Below are positions 57,411-64,000 of a stretch of DNA of 64,000 nt, piece by piece (position 1 is the first letter of the stretch; each line of letters begins with the position of its first letter). The position numbers and the translations under genes were made by a program. The stretch comes from Mesostigma viride (Eukaryota > Streptophyta > Mesostigmatophyceae > Mesostigmatales > Mesostigmataceae), in the NCBI GenBank assembly GCA_009746045.1, contig RPFO01000213.1, positions 11,197,593 to 11,261,592 of the forward strand, written 5' to 3'. The notes under the pieces are model-generated. The model was given only the letters and a program-made list of their open reading frames with translations, was not told the origin of the DNA and did not search any database.

Positions 57411-60400
57411 CTACTCATCAAAACGCCTCCTCCGCTTGGGGGGAGGTGGCTTGCCCACAGGGTCGGGCGTGTGTGCCTTGACAATCTTCTTCCACCGCTC
57501 CTTGTCCTGCATGGCAGTCCAAAGACGGGAGAGAGAGTGGATGCGGTACTCAAACTGGGCTGGGACCACTAGGTCGTCCAGCAACATCTGGGTATAGGTC
57601 ATGGCATGTTTCCCTACCTTTTTAGGAATGTTCTTGGGGCCAGGCCAGGTCAAAATGTGCCGCCCCGGTTGGCCGAGCCGCTGGGGACCGGCCAGACCAA
57701 GGGCGGTGTCGACCTGGCTGGTGCGAGCAAGATGTCCTACAAATGCTATCCTACGCTGTCTAATCTCGTCCGAAATACGCGGCATACCGTGATACAAAGA
57801 CTCTAAGGACCTACGCTGAGAAAACCCGACATTCAGGACCTGTCGGAGCATCCGGGTTACCGTGCCGTCTAGCTTGGCTGCCAGTGTTGCCGTGAGTGTC
57901 CATGCCTCGGCGCCATACGTGAGCACCGTGAGGACGAGGACCTTGAAGAGCATGCGCTTGCGGTGCTCGTCCAGGCCCTTGGAGCGCCAGTAGGTGTTGA
58001 GCGAACGGAGCTTGGCCCAGGAAAGGCCGATGCGGGTGTCCACATCGTCGGCAGTGTCCGGAAGCCAACTCCCCAACAGCTTGAAGCGGTCGCGGAGTGG
58101 GACCTCCGTCCCGTCTAGCAGGCGCGGCAGCGGTGGGCGACTGGAGGCCCCAATCACCATCGCCTCAGTTTTGACACTAATCTCCAACCCCACCGCCCTC
58201 GCCTCCAGGCCCAGACAGTCCAGCCAGGTCTGAATGTGCTCGGGGCGCGCGATGAGGGTGGTGTCGTCCGCGTAAATCAGGTCAGCCAGGCGGTAACCCG
58301 TGCTAACCCCGCCGTGCCCACGCTCGTTAAGGATGTCCAAGCCTGGCTCGAACCCCTTAAGAGCAGTAAAGCGCGCACGTGCCTGGCGCATGACGTGGTC
58401 CACGACAATAATGAACAGGTATGGAGACAGGACACAACCTTGCCACACCCCGTGGTGAAGGGGGAATGGTGGGGTGGTGCCTTCCGCAGTCCGCACTACT
58501 GCCTGTGAGCCCTCATACAGTCGGCGAATGGCAGCAATAAACGCTGGTGGCACGCGGTCCAGAGCTAGGATGGCCCAAAGAGCCTCCCAGAGGACCGTGT
58601 CAAAGGCCTTGATATAGTCAACAAAAATGAGGACCAGCGGCAAACTGTCAGGGGGAAGGCGACGCACCTCCTCCATCAACCGGCGCGCGACAAACACAGC
58701 CATGACAGTGTTACGACCACTACGGAAACCCATCTGAGACTCACCCAGGTGTGGGTCCAGCGCGGCGCGGAGCCTGTGCAGCATCATGCGCATGAAGACC
58801 TTCAGCGCGGCGCTCTGGAGGCAGACACCCCGGTAGTTACCGGGGTCAGCAGCAGAGCCCTTCTTGTACAGCATGACGCGGATGGCCGTCTGCCACTCAG
58901 CAGGCGGAGGCTCGTCAGAGAGCAGGACACGGTTGCAGAACGCCAGCAGAAGATCCCTAACCGCCAGATCAGGGGTCTTCAGCAGCTCAGCAGAAAGGTG
59001 GTCGGCCCCGACCGCCGCATCGTACCGCAGGCGAGCAAGGGCGCCGTCCAATTCCTCCAAAGTGAAGGGGTGGACGACGTCGTTGGTGGCAAGGCAGCCC
59101 TCCTTCAAGGCGGGGACTTGGTAGTCCGCGGCCGAGGAGGGGGGCGCTGGCGGCGGCGGGGGTCCGGCGACCCCGAGGCGGGCGGCCGTCTCGGGGTGAA
59201 GCGGCGGGGGGGGGCGCGAGCCCCACCGGTCAAGGAAACATTGTGGGCCAACCAGCGGTCAAGGCTTACCGGCGCCGTGCCGTCCCCCGTGTGCTCCACC
59301 GGGGTGCGCTGCCGCCGGCCGCCGAGCCGGTCGAGGTGGTACCACATGTCCTTGCCCTGGTTGCGAGCCTGGCAGGCCTTGGCATCCGCGATGCACTGGG
59401 CCGCCTCCGCGTCCTGAGCATGCTCGTAGGCCTCCACAAGGGCGGCCTTGAGCAATGGTTTCTGCAGCGGGTCCCGGTTACGCTTGAGGCGGTGCCGGGC
59501 GGCCAAGACCTTGGGGTCCTGGCGGTAGAGCGGGCCGGGGCGGCGGCGGGGCATGACCGGCAGGTGCCGGGCCGCCAGCAACGGGGCACGGGCCGCAAAG
59601 CCCGCAAAAATGGCTGCGTTGGGGGCACCCTTGTCCAGCTCGTCGACGTCCGCCCGGGCGTCCAGTGCCGACAGGTACTTCCGTCGGCACCAGTTCCGCT
59701 CGTGCTCGGCGTCCGTCCAGTCCTCAGGATCTCCCTTGACCGGACGTAGAGCAGACCAGTCAGGGCGGACCACTGGGGCGCGGCGCGCGGGGACGTGGAA
59801 CCGGAGCCGAAGGGTCGCGCGCACCAACCGGTGGTCAGAGCACACCGTGGGCGTGTCAAACACTCGGGTGTCCAGAACCGAGGTACACCTGGGCTGCCGT
59901 ACCACCACGTAGTCCAGACAGGCCTGACGGCCGTTAGGGCCACGAAAAGTGACCAAGTCCTGGGAGGGACGTTGGAAGTGGCAGTTGACAGCAACCATCC
60001 CGCTATCCCGCAAAAAGGCAGAAAACAGGGGAGTGTTGTCATTAGCAGCAGTGTCAGCAGGCGCAAAGCGACTGCCAGCAGTACCCACGGGGAGCGTGGC
60101 ATTGGCGTCTAGCAGCATAACCAAAAAGTGGCGGGCCGGGGTGGCCCCCTCAAGGCTATGCAAGTCCTCGAAGAACTTCTGGCGTTCCAACGCAGGTAGA
60201 CCACTATGGGGTGCGTAGCCCACCCCCACCGTGAGGTGGTGTTTAGACCGCCCCTCGACGGAGGTGAAGTGTGCTACCATAAGGCGTGGCGTTAGAAACT
60301 TAAGCGTGCTGAGGCTAGCAACTGCCAGCGGCGAACACAAAAGACCAACACCACCTTGGCCAGACGTACCGCTGCCAGCGAAGAAAAACCGCCAGCCACC

Positions 60401-60880
60401 CGCCAAGCGATCAGTGCTCACCATGCCAAGTGGCACCGTGCGGCGGTGTTCCTGGACGCCTAATATAGACACACGATGCTCAATGCAGAATGCGACTAGC
60501 TCCTCTACCCGGCAGCTATGGTCGTCATCTAGCAATGTGCGGGTGTTAAAAGTGGCAAGGGCCAAGGATGCCTGCTGGCCCACCAGGGGAGGACGACGAT
60601 GGGTGATGGGGGTGGGTGCGGCGGGGGGTGGAGGTGGGGGTGAAACGGAGGGGGGAAGGGAAGCGGTAGAAATAGTGCTTTTCATCGCATTTATTTTGTC
60701 CTGCAAGCGTAGGATGCGAGCCTGCCGCCTGCTCTGGGTATTCGGGGATGCTTGCGCAACGCAGAGGCGTAGGAAATCTAGCATGCGTTGGGTGTTGCTA
60801 ATCTTGCTGCTGAGAGCTGTCGTTCTGGCCCGAGATACCGGCACCACCATGTGTCTCAGTCGACTGTTAGGTCGATGCAT
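57411..60880 (-). CDS. LINE ORF2: APE endonuclease and reverse transcriptase, one frameshift
   Basis: ATG at 60880. The endonuclease half shows LATFNTRTL, LGVQEHRRT, LLDANATLP and CSDHRLVRA, the catalytic Asn, Glu, Asp-x-Asn and Ser-Asp-His set of APE-type nucleases. This half shifts frame in a run of nine G (59206-59214 on the plus strand). The reverse transcriptase half runs to the stop at 57411. It has FVDYIKAFDT (motif A), GVWQGCVLSP (motif B, W in place of the usual R) and LIYADDTTLI (catalytic YADD, near 58270). The C-terminus is basic (KPPPPKRRRR) without a clear zinc knuckle. The single slip in a homopolymer may be a true mutation, a programmed frameshift or a sequencing error. Confidence 0.85.
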
Positions 60881-60954
60881 GGTAGTGGAACGGGACTATT
60901 TAGAGGCTGTCCCCGAAGCCTGTTAGCCGCGAGCCGACGAGGAAGGTTGTCTAC

Positions 60955-62130
60955 CTACTGTCTACCAACAGAGGCAGCACCCTTCTGGCTAGACGCCTGA
61001 CGAGACTCCGCTCCGGGGGTGTTAATCGGAACACCTGTAATCCTGTGCCCATCAAAGAATGCTGCAAAGGAGCCATCCTGAAGCAGACGCAACTTAATGC
61101 GCTTACCCTTGGTCTCTTGCTTCTTGGTCTCCTGGACGATGGTGCTGTTCCACACCGCGCTCCTCGCCTTCAGTTGAGCCGTCGTGTAGTCCTCGTCGAG
61201 GCTGAAGTCATCGCGTTGGAGCAGACGACGTGCTCCCAGCACGAGGCGTTTGTCGTGCATGGAGGCCATGGTGACGACGACCAGGCCCAGAGGGCCTGGC
61301 AGCCGAATGGCACGTTCAATGGCAACACGGTTCTGGAGCTGCAGCTTCCCCAGAAACGCTGGGCCGCGCAGCTCCTCGGCAAGTGAGTGTGCTGTCTCCT
61401 GTGCTGCCGCGCCTTTCTGGAAGCCTTTGATTACCATATTGCGTTGGCGTTGCTGCACTGCATTCTGGGTGACCGCAGCGGTAGCTGCAGACTTGGCCGC
61501 CTGTTGAACAATGGTGGTCAATTGCTTGCCGGTGACATCGGCAAACGTGGTAGTTTTGGCAGGGGCTGCCATGGCTTTCTTCAGCTCCAGCATCGTCTCC
61601 TTCAGGACCTTAATGTCGCCCTGCACGGTCGTAAAAGACTGTGCGAGGTCCTGCAGCGGCACGGTAGTGTCGGTCGCGGGGGCTGGCCTGGCGATGGGTG
61701 TCGCCGGCAGCTCGACAAGTTCAGAGCAGCACGAAATAAGACATGCAAGACGGCAATCCTTGGGCTCCAAATCATCAATGGTATCCGAAGGAGCGTCCAT
61801 AACCTGGCCGGTGCGAGGGTGGCGAATCGGGGCGTTGTGTTCGTAGCGGAGCTGCAGCACGCGTCGCACCTCGGCGTCGCTGAAGCCAAGGAAGGCAGCG
61901 ATGTCGTCCAGGCTCAAACGTGCGACTGGCATGTAGAATGAGGAAGAAATGGAGTCCGGCAAGGAGGTTTCAACCGCTATCGGAGTTGCTTCCGAAGTCG
62001 CTGCCGAAGTCTTGGTGCGCTTGTTAGCGGCTTTCTTGGCCGCGGCAATGTCGGTGGCGATTTTGTTTGCAGCAAGTTTGTCCTCGAGAGACTCGGCAGC
62101 AAGAACTGAAGACGATGCGGGGGCCTCCAT
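60955..62130 (-). CDS. LINE ORF1: RNA-binding chaperone-type protein, 391 residues
   Basis: The first ATG in frame is at 62130. An Ala/Lys-rich N-terminus is followed by a helical region (LQDLAQSFTTVQGDIKVLKE) with coiled-coil spacing. Then comes an RRM-like part with NMVIKGF and GPLGLVVVTMASM as its two RNP strands. The C-terminal domain has RRLLQRDDFSLDEDYT and a basic segment. This is the layout of L1-type ORF1 proteins, which coat the element's RNA. The frame is intact, ending 74 bp before ORF2. Paralogous remnants lie at 32.2-32.9 and 37.8-39.3 kb. Confidence 0.75.
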   Translation of the reverse strand: MEAPASSSVLAAESLEDKLAANKIATDIAAAKKAANKRTKTSAATSEATPIAVETSLPDSISSSFYMPVARLSLDDIAAFLGFSDAEVRRVLQLRYEHNAPIRHPRTGQVMDAPSDTIDDLEPKDCRLACLISCCSELVELPATPIARPAPATDTTVPLQDLAQSFTTVQGDIKVLKETMLELKKAMAAPAKTTTFADVTGKQLTTIVQQAAKSAATAAVTQNAVQQRQRNMVIKGFQKGAAAQETAHSLAEELRGPAFLGKLQLQNRVAIERAIRLPGPLGLVVVTMASMHDKRLVLGARRLLQRDDFSLDEDYTTAQLKARSAVWNSTIVQETKKQETKGKRIKLRLLQDGSFAAFFDGHRITGVPINTPGAESRQASSQKGAASVGRQ

Positions 62131-62420
62131 GGCTACGTTTAATAGCACCTAGACGATGGCAGGGGGCGCAGGCGCACGGCTCACGTGCGTGGTGCCGCCA
62201 TAACGTGCAGAAAAATAGCGATATCTGCTGGGCAGGCCGCCGGCGATAACTTTCGAAATCCTGGGCGATGGCTGCCAAAAATTAGATCAGCGTGTTCGTC
62301 ATCAAAAAGCGAGTCTGTAGCAATTTACCCGACCAAATTTCATGCCCGGAATCAAAAGTTATGAGCATTCTCGGCATCCATAGCTCGGCGCACCGTAAAC
62401 CGTCACGACGGTAAATTACC

Positions 62421-62478
62421 ACCTCGTAATTTACGCCTCGGATGCTTTTTACCACCCTCGGACGAAAAGTATAGTGAT
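62421..62478 (+). repeat. 58-bp flank shared, inverted, with 45321-45378
   Basis: Exact reverse complement of the sequence right of the 45 kb array. Here it precedes the CCCA array. Confidence 0.9.
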
Positions 62479-63641
62479 GCACCCACCCACCCATGCACCC
62501 ACCCACCCACCCACCCACCCACCCACCCACCCACCACCCACCCACCCACCCACCCACCCACCCACCCACCCACCCACCCACCCACCACCCACCCACCCAC
62601 CCACCCACCCACCCACCCACCCACCCACCCACCCACCCACCCACCCACCCACCCACCCACCACCACCCACCCCCACCCACCCACCCACCCACCCACCCAC
62701 CCACCCACCCACCCACCCACCCACCCACCCACCCACCCACCCACCCACCCACCCACCCACCCACCCACCCACCCACCCACCCACCCACACCACCCACCCA
62801 CCCACCCACCCACCCACCCACCCACCCACCCACCCACCCACCCACCCACCCACCCACCCACCCACCACCCACCCACCCACCCACCCACCCACCCACCCAC
62901 CCACCCACCCACCCACCCACCCACCACCCACCCACCCACCCACCCACACCACCCACCCACCCACCCACCCACCCACCCACCCACCCACCCACCCACCCAC
63001 CCACCCACCCACCCACCCACCACCCACCCACCCACCCACCCACCCACCCACCCACCCACCACCCACCCACCCACCCACCCACCCACCACCCACCCACCCA
63101 CCCACCCACCCACCACCCACCCACCCACCCACCCACCCACCCACCCACCCACCCACCCACCCACCCACCCACCCACCCACCCACCCACCCACCCACCACC
63201 CACCCACCCACCCACCCACCCACCCACCACCCACCCCCACCACCACCACCCACCCACCCACCACCCACCCATGCACCCACCCACCCACCCACCCACCCAC
63301 CCACACCCACCCACCCACCCACCCACCCACCCACCCACCCACCCACCCACCCACCCACCACCCACCCACCCACCCACCACCCACCCACCCACCCACCCAC
63401 CCACCCACCCACCCACCCACCCACCCACCCACCCACCCACCCACCACCCACCCACCCACCCACCCACCCACCCACCCACCCACCCACCCACCCACCCACC
63501 CACCCATGCACCCACCCACCCACCCACCCTGGCACCCACCCACCCACCCACCCACCCACCCACCCACCCACCACCCACCCACCCACCCACCCACCCACCC
63601 ACCCACCCACCCACCCACCAACCCACCCACCCACCCACCCA
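62479..63641. repeat. (CCCA)n array, 1.16 kb, with many phase slips
   Basis: About 285 units with numerous 1-base losses (CACCACCC) and rare ACAC, ATGC and TGGC variants. More decayed than the (CATC)n array. Confidence 0.95.
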
Positions 63642-63732
63642 CGGTCGGGTAGAGGGCACAACAGATATAGAGCAGGATTGTTTTTGAGATAGATTAGACC
63701 GGTAGTCCTGCGTGCGTGTACCCATCCATCCA

Positions 63733-63780
63733 TCGGGGTAAATGCTCCGTGACTCCCCAACGGGAGCAAGTTAGGTTAAA
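63733..63780 (+). mobile_element. Minimal LINE 3' module
   Basis: Short (CATC)n, then CGGGGTAAATGCTCCGTG and ACTCCCCAACGGGAGCA. Same order as at 10.2-10.3 kb and 50.1 kb. Confidence 0.6.
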
Positions 63781-64000
63781 TAGTGCCGGAGCCTTTTTGC
63801 CATCTGCGGCAACAGGTCCGGAACACTATATTGCCCGGAATGACCACTTCCGAGCACCCAAACTATAGTCGATCGTCCAACCTGGCCTCGTGGAAGGGAG
63901 TGAAGGGCCGACAGTGAGCCACCCGCTTGGGGCCAGAGTGAGATCATACGCCGTATAATACGGTATAATACGGTATAATACGTAATACGCTGGCTTTGAG
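63781..64000. other. Right edge, with TATAATACGG repeats
   Basis: No gene. The last 55 bases hold GCCGTATAATACGG words like those near the ends of the 34.3 kb hAT element (35935-35970), so a related element may continue to the right. Confidence 0.35.

Larger units (their letters stand above)
57286..62406 (-). mobile_element. Full-length LINE (non-LTR retrotransposon)
   Basis: Bounded by the direct repeat GACGGTAAATTA (57274-57285 and 62407-62418), a 12-bp target duplication. Minus-strand order: 5' UTR of about 276 bp, ORF1, 74-bp gap, ORF2 with endonuclease and reverse transcriptase, 3' UTR of 125 bp ending in the CCTCCCCACGGAGGC stem-loop and an A/T tail. Completeness and the intact target duplication suggest recent insertion. 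Clade not assigned; an RTE-like group is possible. Confidence 0.85.

Noticed and set aside
57411-60880. Retrovirus or LTR element
   Set aside because: APE-type endonuclease precedes the reverse transcriptase, there is no integrase, protease or LTR, and the element ends in a stem-loop and A/T tail with a 12-bp duplication, all LINE features.
62282-63769. Long Pro/His/Thr and Trp/Val/Gly frames at 62.3-63.7, 44.6-45.5 and 10.2-10.9 kb
   Set aside because: Pure translation of CCCA/GGGT arrays, not genes.

Overview
This is nuclear DNA of a eukaryote, most likely a protist or microalga. Two genes are split by many introns whose borders are GT..AG with GTGAGT- and GTGCGT-type donors. Their exons are GC-rich while the surrounding DNA is much less so. 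The rest is a dense mix of transposons and very long simple repeats. Proline-rich extracellular loops in the larger protein, a TTTAGGG-type telomeric motif and the GTGCGT donors fit a green alga, but the lineage is not proven.

Left part, 57-7057, minus strand: a six-exon gene for a probable nuclear protein whose C-terminus, starting with a Myb/SANT-like helix, runs off the window. One intron contains about 430 bp of (GAA)/(GCA)/(GGA) repeats. From 7558 to 13894 there is a small inverted-repeat (MITE-like) element, then a 6 kb element with about 0.75 kb terminal inverted repeats and a 9-bp target duplication.

Centre, 14718-30630, plus strand: a 12-exon gene for a protein of about 3051 residues, the main find. 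I assembled it from splice sites whose phases agree at all 11 junctions. It has two tandem TM-dCache-TM sensor modules, then a two-pore-channel (TPC) layout: six-helix ion-channel repeat I, a cytosolic EF-hand, a very long low-complexity linker, and six-helix repeat II. Both selectivity filters carry glutamate, as in voltage-gated calcium channels. It looks like a single-chain receptor-channel that reads an extracellular or lumenal small molecule and admits a cation, probably Ca2+.

Right part, 31-64 kb: no clear host gene, mainly mobile DNA. A piggyBac-type element (TTAA duplication, 33850-37239) is interrupted by a hAT element (8-bp duplication, 34301-35980). A second hAT element sits at 52104-53161. 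A full-length LINE (57286-62406, minus strand, 12-bp duplication) has ORF1 and an APE endonuclease/reverse transcriptase ORF2 split by one frameshift in a G-run. Truncated relatives lie throughout, including two copies with ORF1 and a 3' end but no ORF2. A stem-loop (CTCCCCAACGGGAGC) marks the 3' end of this LINE group and borders several giant tetranucleotide arrays: (CATC)n 1.1 kb, (GGAT)n/(GGGT)n 0.4 kb and (CCCA)n 1.2 kb.
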